A stretch of 64,000 nucleotides of DNA from Dimargaris cristalligena. Lineage: Eukaryota > Kickxellomycota > Dimargaritomycetes > Dimargaritales > Dimargaritaceae. Position numbers and translations under genes: made by a program. The notes beneath the pieces are model-generated. The model was not told the origin of the DNA. It did no database searches and saw nothing but the letters and a program-made list of their open reading frames with translations. Positions 11,210 through 21,963 of the stretch are shown here, piece by piece. The first letter of the stretch is position 1, and the number at the start of each line of letters is the position of its first letter. The stretch covers positions 62,001-126,000 of the forward strand of contig JANBQC010000011.1 of the NCBI GenBank assembly GCA_027576995.1. Direction: 5' to 3'.

Positions 11210-11534
11210 AGTGGCGATTTCAGTTTCACTTGAGTAACAAACGCTCAAGTACTGGTAAGACCAATCACGATCGAGGCATTGGATAGACGTTATTGAGCCC
11301 AATTCGACGGTGGACTAAATAAGAAGAGAACTGCATGACGGGGCCTTTAGCTGAACATCCCACTCTGGGTGAAACCGCAGCGAGCTGAAAAAGTACAGTG
11401 AGCAAATACAGTTCATGGCTGCTCATCGACAAAACGGAAGTCCAATACCAGCTGTTTCTCAATGCATGTACATTGTGTACTACCTGTTGTGCTATTTCTC
11501 CAAGTTTTTCGTGTATTAGACTTGTATACCACTC
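11210..11534. promoter_or_regulatory. Shared bidirectional promoter region
   Basis: Only 325 nt separate the start codons of the divergent PPR-like (-) and NUDCD1-like (+) genes, so both promoters must lie here. I see no clear TATA box. Co-regulation is inferred from layout only. Confidence 0.5.
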
Positions 11535-13907
11535 ATGACGTCCCTCTTCCAGCCTCGCAGCGAGCTACTAAGTTCAAAGTTCGACGGCTATAAGCTTCAG
11601 GCCTGGCCGACCACCGCCGACTCCAGAGCCATTCCACTCAGCGTGGGCTTAGCCGATGGTCCAATAGTGCCCCTCAGTTATTTGGAAGCAACCGCCCGAA
11701 CCGGCCAGAACCGACTGGTTCTCATGGCGTCGGCACAGCCCAGCTCGAACTCAATTTCAACCGATACCACATCCGACCGCCCTGCTGAACTGGCCTACTT
11801 GACGGATAATGGTTCTTTAGTGAACTTGCTGTTGGATTTAGACCACCACTCAGCCGTCACTAGTTCCACAACGGATAGCGCATTACATGAGGCCGATTCG
11901 GCGGGTTATGCTGGCGCTTTACCTCGGTTTCTCCCCCTTGACCATCCTTGTACAGGACTTGATTATAAACTATCCATTCGGTTCTTACCAAATGGCACCA
12001 TTGAACTACTTCGACGTCGCCACGGGACCAACCATGTCGGCTCTAACGATGCCCCCGAAACTGCTTGTAGCCAGTCGACTGGGCTGGATTTTGAGATTAT
12101 TCAACGAGCTCAGTGTCCACTCGGTGATAAAACGGCGGACAACGTTCCATTTCAACTTCTGGAAGCCACGATTCAAACCGACAACGATGCTGAAGGCACC
12201 AGCTCCCCGACTATGGTTCGCTGCCTAATACTACACCGGTTTTTACGCGACGACCCAGCTTTACCCGTTTCCCCGATTCAGTTTACCCCCGGCCAAATTG
12301 GTCCTACCCGACCACCCTCCATGCTAACCGAGCACCCACCCACCATGTATCCGCACCACCACCACCATCAGCAACAGCAGCCCCATTTCTACCCGTATGC
12401 CCTGGCTGTGCACGATATTCCACTGGTCACTTCCTCGACCGAATCAACCATCGTAGCCCCCCGGAGTTCCGTACTGACCCACCAAATTCCCCTCCAGGTC
12501 GGGTTTTCACCCTGCGGAACCTTCTTCGCGTTGGCAGTAAAAGGCCCCGTCAACCAGCCCTCCCCGTTTCCCCCACCTGAACCTTCATCTGAAGGCACTG
12601 ATACCGCCACCGATCGACGAAGCACCGCCAATGAATCAGCTGCCGAAACACCATCATCACTATCGCTACTAACACCCCCAAGGCCCACGTATGCGTGGAT
12701 GCAGTCCGCCGACGAGGTCACCGTTAGCTACCAACTCCCAGTGAGCGTTCCCGCTGACCAAGTGGATTGCCAATTACACCGGGATTCAATCTCACTCACC
12801 ATAGGGACAGCAACCGATTCTACTAGCCCCTCCCCCATTGCCCATGAGCTACCTTCATTCAAACACCGGGCTTTTTTCGGGGAAATTGTACCCGACGAGA
12901 GTTTCTGGACTATCGAACAGGGCCATCTCCTGACCCTTTATTTACAGAAACGGCATACTAAAACTCGGTGGACCCACTTACACCAGGACCAAATAGCCGC
13001 TCAATCAACGGCAAGTCCAGCCATGGACGACGTGCCGGAAACCTTGGACCCCAGCGAATTCCATACGATCCTCGAAAATTTGGCCAAATATACCGGCCCT
13101 GAAGCCCCTACCCAACTTTCGGCCCAACAAATCGTTCGCCAAAAAGTCCGCCATGGTTGGTCACGGGCCAGTTTGGCCACCGGGGAAGAAGACCAGTCCA
13201 GCCTCATCGACCGGCTGCTGAACGAACCGCCCGAAGTGGAGGATTACAGTGAGGGTGATTTAGTTATCACGGCATTTACCGTTACCAATGGCCAACAAAT
13301 CGCACAGACCATCAATACCAATCATGAATGGTTATGCACCCCTTTTGCGGAGCCAGCGTCAGCGTCAGCACCGATCTTAGAGTCCAAAACCGCCTGGCCA
13401 TGGGTCCGGACATGTTTAAAGTTTGGGGTGGACGCCCTGATCTACCAATTAACTTGGTGCCAATCCGCTATCACGCTTATCAACCCGACCGGTCCGGTAG
13501 ACCCCCCTTGGATTGATTCGCCCCCGGCCATGAATGCCGAGCACGTTGCTACTTTTCCGGCTTTCGGTTACGTCCAAGCCGCCCTGCAAAATAAGAAATT
13601 CCTATACGTGGACCGGATGAACAACCAATCTAGTAATAATAATAGCGGACCCCGATTTAGTTTGGTGGCGAGCCGTTCCCGTTATATCTACATTTATTAT
13701 CACCCGAAAACCCTGGATTCCCCCAACGCCCCTCAAAAGATCGTGGATCTGCAAGCACTACTTCCGAACTCGCCTCATTCCGCTCGGGATGCTAAATTGG
13801 GGCAGCACCACTCCTTACCATCCTTGGACATCCTTGGAATCCAGCAACTTGACGCCACTCGACTAGCGGTTCTACTCTGGGATTACATCTGTCTGGTCAC
13901 TGTTTGA
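11535..13907 (+). CDS. NUDCD1-like CS-domain protein
   Basis: The protein has 790 aa in one exon. The order matches animal NUDCD1: an N-terminal segment with a (R/K)FxGYKL-type start (KFDGYKLQAW), a beta-rich propeller-like region, a p23/CS domain at about residues 383-480 (YAWMQSADEVTVSYQLPVSV, then a KHRAFFGEIVPDESFWTIE-like strand), and a C-terminal beta region with HVATFPAFGYVQAALQNKKF. CS domains are HSP90/NudC-type client-binding modules; NUDCD1 relatives act as cochaperones and associate with beta-propeller proteins. It is longer than the roughly 580-aa animal protein because of Ser/Thr/Pro-rich and His/Gln-rich insertions (around residues 275-285 and 345-375). The start is an ATG 325 nt from the divergent gene. 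It converges on GWT1 with only 85 nt between stop codons. Confidence 0.82.
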   Translation: MTSLFQPRSELLSSKFDGYKLQAWPTTADSRAIPLSVGLADGPIVPLSYLEATARTGQNRLVLMASAQPSSNSISTDTTSDRPAELAYLTDNGSLVNLLLDLDHHSAVTSSTTDSALHEADSAGYAGALPRFLPLDHPCTGLDYKLSIRFLPNGTIELLRRRHGTNHVGSNDAPETACSQSTGLDFEIIQRAQCPLGDKTADNVPFQLLEATIQTDNDAEGTSSPTMVRCLILHRFLRDDPALPVSPIQFTPGQIGPTRPPSMLTEHPPTMYPHHHHHQQQQPHFYPYALAVHDIPLVTSSTESTIVAPRSSVLTHQIPLQVGFSPCGTFFALAVKGPVNQPSPFPPPEPSSEGTDTATDRRSTANESAAETPSSLSLLTPPRPTYAWMQSADEVTVSYQLPVSVPADQVDCQLHRDSISLTIGTATDSTSPSPIAHELPSFKHRAFFGEIVPDESFWTIEQGHLLTLYLQKRHTKTRWTHLHQDQIAAQSTASPAMDDVPETLDPSEFHTILENLAKYTGPEAPTQLSAQQIVRQKVRHGWSRASLATGEEDQSSLIDRLLNEPPEVEDYSEGDLVITAFTVTNGQQIAQTINTNHEWLCTPFAEPASASAPILESKTAWPWVRTCLKFGVDALIYQLTWCQSAITLINPTGPVDPPWIDSPPAMNAEHVATFPAFGYVQAALQNKKFLYVDRMNNQSSNNNSGPRFSLVASRSRYIYIYYHPKTLDSPNAPQKIVDLQALLPNSPHSARDAKLGQHHSLPSLDILGIQQLDATRLAVLLWDYICLVTV

Positions 13908-13992
13908 AATGCAGCGACCCGCCCACGCTGTTCTCCTACTTCATATAGCCAATGGTAAACACGTTTAATTCAATTAATCTTTGGAGTACAGG

Positions 13993-15853
13993 TTAAGCCC
14001 ACACCGCCCGCAAAGTGACGTAAATAAACACCACTAACATATACGCCAGTAAAATCGCCAAACTCTGTACATCGCTGGCGTACAGCGTCTTGATTGAGAA
14101 GTTAACCAGCCCGGTAAGAATATTAGCAACTAAAAAGGTGGATAAGCCAAACCGGTTGAAATTCGAGAGGCCCCACGGAATATTCGTATCGTGGTCCGGA
14201 ATGCGGGTGATGCCGGCTTTCCAATTGACTAGGTATTCGATCAAGGCGAAGCCCACCACGAACGGGAAATTGAAGGAAACAGTCCAGAGTATATAGGGGA
14301 GATTGACCTAGGTGGACCCGATTAGAAAAGTTGCGTAAAAAAATAAAAGAAGCAGGGTTAATCATATGATACAGGAGCGATGTGATTTAGAAGGGGATAT
14401 TAGCACGGATGTACCATTTCGATAGAAGAGACCGGAGTTTCATATCCGATATATATATATATAGCTCGAGGTACTTACCAAGCGTCTAGACACCGGAATC
14501 CCAATCCACGACTCGACCACTAGAAATACGCACCAAATCCCGCCTCCCAAAGCCATTAGCATTAGAGGCCGGCGGAGATTATTACCGGCCTTGGGATCGC
14601 TGACCAGTAGGAGTCTACCTAGGGCAATGGCCAGAAGCGAAATGGACAAGTATCCGATAAAGCCCAGGATGCCTTCCTTGTTCATACTGAGCAAATCCAC
14701 GCGAGGGGCATGTAAAACAAACTCCTCCCAACCCCCATAAGTAAGGGCCAGCTGATAGCCTAGCGCCAAAACTGACCCTGTCACCGCGGGTGAAGGCCAC
14801 AAAACCTGGCATAGACAAATCGACACGGGCAACAAGCCCAGAGTGAAGAAGAAGTTCCAGTGCACGCCGTATTCGGAGACATGTTCCTGATACTCCGCGC
14901 CCTTCACCGACAGCATACGCCCGATGCCGAGCACAAACAAGGCCAGGGACATTTTTAAACTTTCGGCTAGTTTAGTGGCAAACGACTTATTCGCTTCCCG
15001 ATGGTTTCCGGGCAAATACGCCCGAGCTCCGACGATACCGGCGGAAAACACGAAACTACCCACACCAATGTCCATCAAGGAGGTACCGTAAGTTTCGACT
15101 TTGGCATAGGAGCGGGGGAAGATGGGGAAATCGACGGCCAGGATACACACGCAGGTCATGATCATAAGGACCGAGCGGTAGACGGAAATATAGGCCCGGC
15201 GGGGCGGGAGGGCCGCGGTATCGATTTTGAGGTCGTCACTGTCCCGGTGGAGGTCCTCCGCACTCCGGGGCTGGATCCCGGCGAAGAATACGGCCCCGAG
15301 GGCGACCATGGCGCCCATGAGCGGGAGTCGGTAGGGGATATTGGTGCATGAGAGGATAAGGGGAACGATGAAAAAGCCGTAGGTGGCCATGAAGGAACTA
15401 AGGGATCGCTGTTCCGGTTGGGGAAGTCGGCCATTGTCGCGATAGGTCTTCCAGGCCAGCCAGGCCCAGTAGCTCACCTGCGCGGTAAATATAAATAGGT
15501 AAAGGAATTTATAGAGATTAGTTTAGGAAACAGGGGGATACAACGAATATGTGATAATCACCCATAATTATTCTCCGCATCAGGTTGATAATGATAATGT
15601 ATAAATGGTCAGATTAAGGGTATATTTAGCCACGGTTCTAGCTCGCCAAAGTATATTCCTACATATCTATCTACAAAATGAATGGCACAACCGCTAAGGT
15701 CTCTAGGTAGGACAGGCCTAGGTTATGGTCTCAACTTACCAAGCAGACGACATTGACTTCAACGACCTCTAAGGTTGATGAGCCGGTATGACCGGTAACC
15801 CACTGCTCCTTTTCGAGCTTGTACTGATGAAAGTCATCCAGGGGTGTTTCCAT
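13993..15853 (-). CDS. GWT1: GPI-anchored wall transfer protein 1 (inositol acyltransferase), three exons
   Basis: Exons on the minus strand are 15853-15740, 15477-14479 and 14307-13993, giving 475 aa with both junctions in phase 0. Donors are GTAAGT; acceptors end CAG and TAG. GWT1/PIG-W acylates inositol of GlcN-PI in the ER during GPI-anchor synthesis. Conserved stretches cross the junctions: KEQWVTGHTGSSTLEV near the N-terminus, AVDFPIFPRSYAKVETYGTS then LMDIGVGSFVFSAGIV, EYQEHVSEYGVHWNFFFTLG, and SRRL joined to VNLPYILWTVSFNF. About 11-13 membrane helices fit the ER enzyme. The start at 15853 lies just upstream of the conserved N-terminus; the frame extends upstream without similarity. 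Intron 14308-14478 carries a (TA)n tract about 15 nt after its donor. Apparently full length. Confidence 0.93.
14449..14463. repeat. TA tract in GWT1 intron 2
   Basis: Lies about 15 nt after the donor GTAAGT of intron 14308-14478 in the gene sense. Confidence 0.8.
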
Positions 15854-18800
15854 GGTGTCGGTAACAACGGCGACAACGACTGTAACGATAGCGACGAGGT
15901 CTCTAGTAGACCAGAAAGCAATTACAAAACAACTATAATACCAATATCGGATTCCGGAAAGGGAATTGGTATGGTTTGAGAAGTACAAAAAGGAGCTACA
16001 TGCGGGTTAGGCTCCACCTGTGGGCTCGAATGGGAATTGGCTTATGAAATGTCTCACCACATTCCTCTGCTCAAGTGTACTGTGTGAAACTGCTTGGTGG
16101 AATAGCTTGCTGTTGCTGACATAGTAAGCAAGGGGGAATGGATGTAATGCAACCCTCAGAGGGGGCGGACAACCCCGAGTCAGAACGACCCCTCATCCCA
16201 ACCAATGAGAATGCTCCATCCAATTCCCTCACTATAGCGGCCCCCTCAGAACAAGCAACGAACGGCAGTCACTCTACCCAGATACCCGAGATATAGATAT
16301 AAAAGAAGGGACAACTCACGTACCCAAAAGATTTTCATGTTTCAATAAAATACTTATTTTAAACTTATATATCTTCTCCATAAATAACCCTCCTCGGTGT
16401 TTACTAGTTTACTTAGTCCCCACTCGGCTTCCCGCCATAGTAAGAAACTACTCCTCAGCGTCCAATAAAATGCAGGCAGGGGGGATGGGGAGGCAAATTC
16501 GTCACCACAGAGACATGTGTAATATTTAATTTGGGAAGAGGATTCCCCCACGATGTTATAGAATGTTGAAATGGTCAAATTGTACCCGGAATTATCAAGC
16601 CAAAGCAGTCCCATATCGCTTCTATTCTTTCAACACATCTACGAATGGCATCATTAGGTAATTTAGGGGGACCCCCACACATCCTGTTCAGCCAAATGAA
16701 TAGCCTGCTTTTCTAATTCCTCGCCCCTCCTCCCTTCCCGCTATCACACCTATATTTATTCTAAAGTGCAGTTTTATGGAAACTACTTCAATAGGAAATT
16801 TCGATCTAAAACGTATAACACTCAAGCCTAGCCAAATACTATTCTAGGATGGGTCAATGGCTGGGGTCGTTCTTAGAAAAAGACTTAACTGAAATAAAAA
16901 CGAACAATAAAATTACCACGGGGCTACTTTAGATATACGCCAGGATCCATGTACCCTTTTTGGTAACTTCAATTGATCGGCACAAAGGCAATCAATCACC
17001 AATACGCATTAATATCTATCCGGCGCTACCTCTTTAGAAGGCACGACGGACATTGGTGAGAATCGGGGAGAATGTTGCCAGTTTTAGGGACCAGATGAAG
17101 TATAGTATTAGCAAGAGTTTTAATATTCCTTATTTCAAATCATAAATCAACTTGGGGTTTTTGGAGCCATTCTTTTTCTGTAATCAAGGTGTAAGTCTGG
17201 GGAGAGGGGTTGCCCCCTGCATCTATTAGTGCCAGCGGCACTTCGGAGGGAGTGGAAAGGGCAGCCCCTAACTTGTCTCCGCCATGCAATTGAACTCCGA
17301 ACAACTGGTCATACTAAACAGGGACAGTTACAGCTACAGCCTTTTGATATATACGACATTTGTTTACTGTCAGGCGCTGGGTTAAGTTGGTGGTTAAGCA
17401 GGGATGGCTGAGCAGGAAGATAAAAACCAAATATAGTCCACGGGGTTCATACATTCTACCTAATGTCTCCAAGCCTGACTCCTCCTGTAATAAACCCAAT
17501 CCTCAATTGAAGGTAAGTGTGGTTAAATGAAATATATAATATAATAGACAAGTTCGCATATTTATTTATACGACTCTATAGCCCCGTCTGATCTCGCAAT
17601 ATAGAACATTATTTTGAAGTGCAAGTGGCGAATATAGTGCTCTCAAATGTCATATTGGTCATGGTGAATTAAGAATATCTACTGACTCTTGGCCCAATTC
17701 ACCCATTTATTTATTTTTAGTAATGACCGGGTGAAAATCTCTACAACACCCAGGTCGTACCTGCAAGGCTGGTGGGACTATTCTTATTATAAGGCGCTCC
17801 CCGTAGTAAAGGCTGTTGCATATGTATGTTAAGTCCAACCTAACAGTACACCGGATACAGTATTTTCAGGAGCATGTCGTTCTGGCTTGAAACCATGGAA
17901 CGTCCATTGGCCATCCCCTTCGCCACTTTATGCAAAAATACTATAAACGGTTGTATTGAAACTCCTCCAGGCACCGTTACTTTGGGGAGGGGGAGAGGGG
18001 ATGACCAGTATTGTGTACAAAAGAGCCAGTGGACGCCTACCGTCCAATCGCCCTGGTAGTGGAATTTGAATTACCTTCACCCACTAATCTTTCTAAAATT
18101 GGATCACACCTCCATTTACGGTGAATATTGATTGGTTAAAAGAGCGATTAACCCTATCTGAGTGAAGACCAGGTTAGTCAAAAGGATTTACGGCTGAGGA
18201 AGCCTCACCGATACAGAGCCGTCAGCGAAGACCCTTTTGCCCATACTAGCCCACTCTCTCTCCCTTTTTCTATAGTACAGTCCCTTTTGTACCGGCTAAG
18301 GCCCTGGCTAATGAGTGCCAACCCTTGCTTGGGCACATTGAAGGTACCAGTCTGACCATCGCCCCACCGGCCTACCGGTGAAAAGCCGCGTTCATTTTCC
18401 CACCTAGAGAGACTGATTGACACGACCAATGATGGACGCGCGAACTATGAATTTCTACGTAAATTGGCACAAGACTGGCCGTTACTCTTTGTCTTGGATC
18501 GTGTTGAGATAGCATGGGGGTGTGGGGGTGCTGCTTGATTCACCATGTTTCCATATAAACGACTGGCCCTGCTCATCGATACTTAAGTGCCACATCATTT
18601 CTAATTTACCTTTATGTGTTTTATTTTATCTATATAACCAATATTGTGGTGCTATATTGCCCTACTAGCTCCCCGAAGGCCCGGCGCCCATCAACCCGCT
18701 TCTGTTTATTATTATTAATGCCGACTATACAAATTATTTTTATCCCTGTAATTAAACGCCATTCAACTACCACAATTTAATGCCCATCTTACTCGTAATT

Positions 18801-18921
18801 TGTTTTTATGCTATTTACCTATTCCATTAATTTTACTCTTTATATTCATCTATCGTACTGATAGTAAACCCCCTGGACTGGACCTGCCCAGCTTCCCTAT
18901 TATATCCGAACGTGAGGCAAC
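15854..18921. other. Intergenic, 3.1 kb, divergent promoters of GWT1 and a subtilase
   Basis: No gene is recognised on either strand; open frames are short and unlike neighbouring coding sequence. AT-rich segments (around 16350-16400 and 18600-18880) have ordinary CpG content, so this differs from the CpG-void island further right. No tRNA-like A/B boxes found by eye. Confidence 0.5.
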
Positions 18922-21525
18922 ATGATGTACCGAGGCTTGGCCCTTTTTACCACAGCGGCGCTGCTCGCCGCCGGAACCCTGTCCAACGGCCAATCCCCCG
19001 TTTCCGGTACCACACAGTTCCCCATGGACAAGTGGCAGCTCAATGCTATCCCCAACATTTTCGTCGTTCAATTTACCGGCGACCCGGAGTCATCCGAGGG
19101 TCGCCAAGCGGCCCGTGACTTTGATAAACAAATGAAAACCGCGGGCATTCCCTTTACCGTCCGCTACAACTACACCACGCTGGTCAACGGCAAGAGTATT
19201 AAAATCGACCGGGACCACGCCGAAACCATGGCCGGCCTGGGGAGCGTTTCGGATATTTGGCGTCTGGAACTGACCTCATTGGACACGTCCGGGGGTTTAC
19301 CTGACCATACCATGAGTCCCCTACCGATGCTCGAACATGCCGCCACGGGGGTCACCCGGGTCCACCAGGAGCTGAAACGCCTGGGTAAAGGCATCAAGAT
19401 TGGTATTATTGATTCGGGACTGGATCTTAACCACCCCGCCTTTGGTCGGTGCTATAAAACGGCCGGCTGCCGCGTGCAGTATGGTGCCGATTTAGTAGGA
19501 CCAGCTTTTGTACCCGGTAGCGACCCGGCCCCCCAGTCCAAGCCCACCGATGACTGTTTGGGACACGGCACTCATGTGGCGGGGATTATCGCCGGTGACG
19601 ACGGTCCGTTCCGCGGGGTGGCCCCCGAGGCCACTTTGGGCATCTACAAGGCGATGGGCTGCGCCGGACTAACCACTTCCGATGTGATGGTCAGGGCCAT
19701 GGAACTGGCCTACGCCGACAATATGGATGTCATCAACTTGTCCATCGGGACTACTAGCGGCTGGAAGTCCTGGATCGAGTCCCAGGCCGCCGAAGCCCTG
19801 ATGGCTAAGGGACGGATGGTCATTGTGGCGGCCGGTAATGACGGGCAGGGCGGTTTGTTCACGATGAACTCGCCCGCGGTGGCTCCAAGCTGCATTTCAG
19901 TGGGGGCAACCGAGTCGCCGCAGTTTTACTCGTACTATGTCAATGTAACGACACCTAATGCGAAGTGGCAGATGGCCCGGACGCCATTCCAGAGCCAATT
20001 CAACGCGACGGCCAATTTAACCAACGTGTCCCTCGCATCGGTTCGGGACACCCAGGGCACCGATCTGGGTTGCACGGAGGTGAGCAATATGGCCGGTAAG
20101 GTGGGTCTGGTCCAGCGGGGCGTTTGCCCGTTTGATACGAAGGCCCTCAATTTGCTCAAAGCCGGTGCGGTGGGAATGCTGATTTACAATAACATTGACC
20201 AGGAGATGCTCGAGGTTGCCCTGACCACCGATATCACCATACCGGTCTTCGCCGTGGAAAAGCGGGATGGTGTGAAGCTACTCTCCGCCCTCACTACTGC
20301 CTCTTCAGCCACCTCCACCAAAATCACGGTGGGCAGCGAGTACAGCATGTTTGATAACCCGGCGGCGAACACCGTGTCCTGGTTCTCGAGCTGGGGCCCG
20401 ACACCATTCGGGGGCGCCAAACCCAATCTGGCCGCCCCGGGCTCGCGGGTCTTCTCCACCTTGCCCGCTAGTCTGGGGGGATACGGAATAAAGTCCGGCA
20501 CGTCCATGGCGGCACCCTATGTGGCTGGTGTAACCGCGCTGTTACTGGAAGCCGGCAAGGGATCCACCAACAAGACCCTCGTTTCGGCCCTCTTTAATAC
20601 CGGTACCCCCGTCCGTCTTGCCAACGGTCTCTACCATAGCGTGGCCCAACAGGGCGGCGGTATCGTCCATGCCTACCAGGCCCTCACCGCCCAAGTGACC
20701 CTGTTGAATTCCTCGCTGTGGGGTCGGTACAAAGGGGCCTACCAATTCTACGGCGCCTCCACCCTCCGCGTTTCGTTGGACATGGTCAATTACAGTAAGC
20801 GGGATATCCAATACCGGTTCGAATATAAACCCGCCCAATCGGTGGCCGGCTTTTACGCGAACCGCACCCTAGCCAACACCCCCATCCAAGGGACCGCGAC
20901 CGCTAAAGTGACCCTGCAGCAGACTTCGCTGAAGGTCAAGGCCGGCAAGCAGGGTAAAATTGAGGTGACCATCGATCCCAGTAAGCTATCCAGCAGCCAA
21001 TACTGGGTCTACAGTGGTTTCGTCACCGCCTACCCCGCGTCCGGCTACACCGGGCTTAACTACAGTATCCCCCTGCTAGGTATGGGTTACGGCACCAACG
21101 ACATCCCGATTCTTCCCCCGGCCAGCGTGGGTCTGCCCTGTCTCGCCAGTGCGGTGACCGGGCTTTGTCAACCTGCCGGAACTTCGTTCACGCTCCAGGG
21201 CGACGACCTGCCCGTCCTGGTCCTGCGTATTCAGAGTCCGTTCCTCGTCATCAAGCTGCGGGTCAACAAGGCCTCGAGCCCCAATACCGAGTGGGCCGTG
21301 GTCATTGAGAAGCAGTTTGGCCATTTACCCCGCAACGTCGATTCAACCGGCTGTACCCAATATATTTACAAGTGGAACGGAAAGACGTTTGACCCCAAGC
21401 AGTCGAACAAGACCATCTTCGACGTCCCCAATGGGAAATACGTATTCCAACTTACGCTGTATGCGACCACCAAGAGCGATACTCCCGTTATTTGGACCTC
21501 CAAATCATTTACTATTGCACGCTAA
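18922..21525 (+). CDS. Secreted subtilisin-like serine protease with PA domain
   Basis: The protein has 867 aa in one exon. A signal peptide (MMYRGLALFTTAALLAAGT) is followed by an inhibitor-I9-like propeptide (NIFVVQFTGDPESSEGRQAA) and an S8 catalytic domain with Asp164 (IGIIDSGLDLNHP), His215 (CLGHGTHVAGI) and Ser528 (SGTSMAAPYVAG). A PA domain sits between His and Ser at about residues 370-450 (GLVQRGVCPFDTKALNLLKA). A long C-terminal beta-sandwich of about 330 residues (Fn3-like) follows. This is the layout of large extracellular subtilases with PA inserts. All catalytic residues are present, so it should be active after propeptide removal. It is a paralogue of the protease at the left edge, from which it is separated by unrelated genes. 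Codon use is strongly GC-biased. Confidence 0.95.
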   Translation: MMYRGLALFTTAALLAAGTLSNGQSPVSGTTQFPMDKWQLNAIPNIFVVQFTGDPESSEGRQAARDFDKQMKTAGIPFTVRYNYTTLVNGKSIKIDRDHAETMAGLGSVSDIWRLELTSLDTSGGLPDHTMSPLPMLEHAATGVTRVHQELKRLGKGIKIGIIDSGLDLNHPAFGRCYKTAGCRVQYGADLVGPAFVPGSDPAPQSKPTDDCLGHGTHVAGIIAGDDGPFRGVAPEATLGIYKAMGCAGLTTSDVMVRAMELAYADNMDVINLSIGTTSGWKSWIESQAAEALMAKGRMVIVAAGNDGQGGLFTMNSPAVAPSCISVGATESPQFYSYYVNVTTPNAKWQMARTPFQSQFNATANLTNVSLASVRDTQGTDLGCTEVSNMAGKVGLVQRGVCPFDTKALNLLKAGAVGMLIYNNIDQEMLEVALTTDITIPVFAVEKRDGVKLLSALTTASSATSTKITVGSEYSMFDNPAANTVSWFSSWGPTPFGGAKPNLAAPGSRVFSTLPASLGGYGIKSGTSMAAPYVAGVTALLLEAGKGSTNKTLVSALFNTGTPVRLANGLYHSVAQQGGGIVHAYQALTAQVTLLNSSLWGRYKGAYQFYGASTLRVSLDMVNYSKRDIQYRFEYKPAQSVAGFYANRTLANTPIQGTATAKVTLQQTSLKVKAGKQGKIEVTIDPSKLSSSQYWVYSGFVTAYPASGYTGLNYSIPLLGMGYGTNDIPILPPASVGLPCLASAVTGLCQPAGTSFTLQGDDLPVLVLRIQSPFLVIKLRVNKASSPNTEWAVVIEKQFGHLPRNVDSTGCTQYIYKWNGKTFDPKQSNKTIFDVPNGKYVFQLTLYATTKSDTPVIWTSKSFTIAR

Positions 21526-21963
21526 TCTGATCTGATGATACTTTAGTTTAAGTTATTTTTGAGTTTAATGAAATCCAATTCACGAAAATCAATATTTCGT
21601 AGTAACCCTAGATGGGCAATGAGGTGGCCGTGGGTTTTGTGCGCCGGGCAGCCCCTTGGACTATAGGCTACCAAGGGGTGCATAGAGGGGGTTAATAATA
21701 TAGATGCCGGATAAACCGGGTGAATATAATAGGGATAAGAGTCGGATAGGGGGGGGGACACTCGAGGGGGAAATAGCAACGTAGGGAAGGGTGGTAAGTA
21801 GAATACAGGCAATGCATCAGAAAAAAACGTTAAACCAAAGAAACGACCTGCTTATATAGGTCACTGAAAAGGGTACGGACTAAATCGCGCTGGCTAACTC
21901 GATAAAATTATTGAAAAAGATACTACGGATACAATTATACCCGGCATCAAAAAGGTGTAGACC
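21526..21963. other. Convergent 3' spacer
   Basis: 438 nt between the stop codons of the subtilase (+) and the coiled-coil gene (-). It holds a G-run at 21751-21758. Nothing else seen. Confidence 0.45.
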
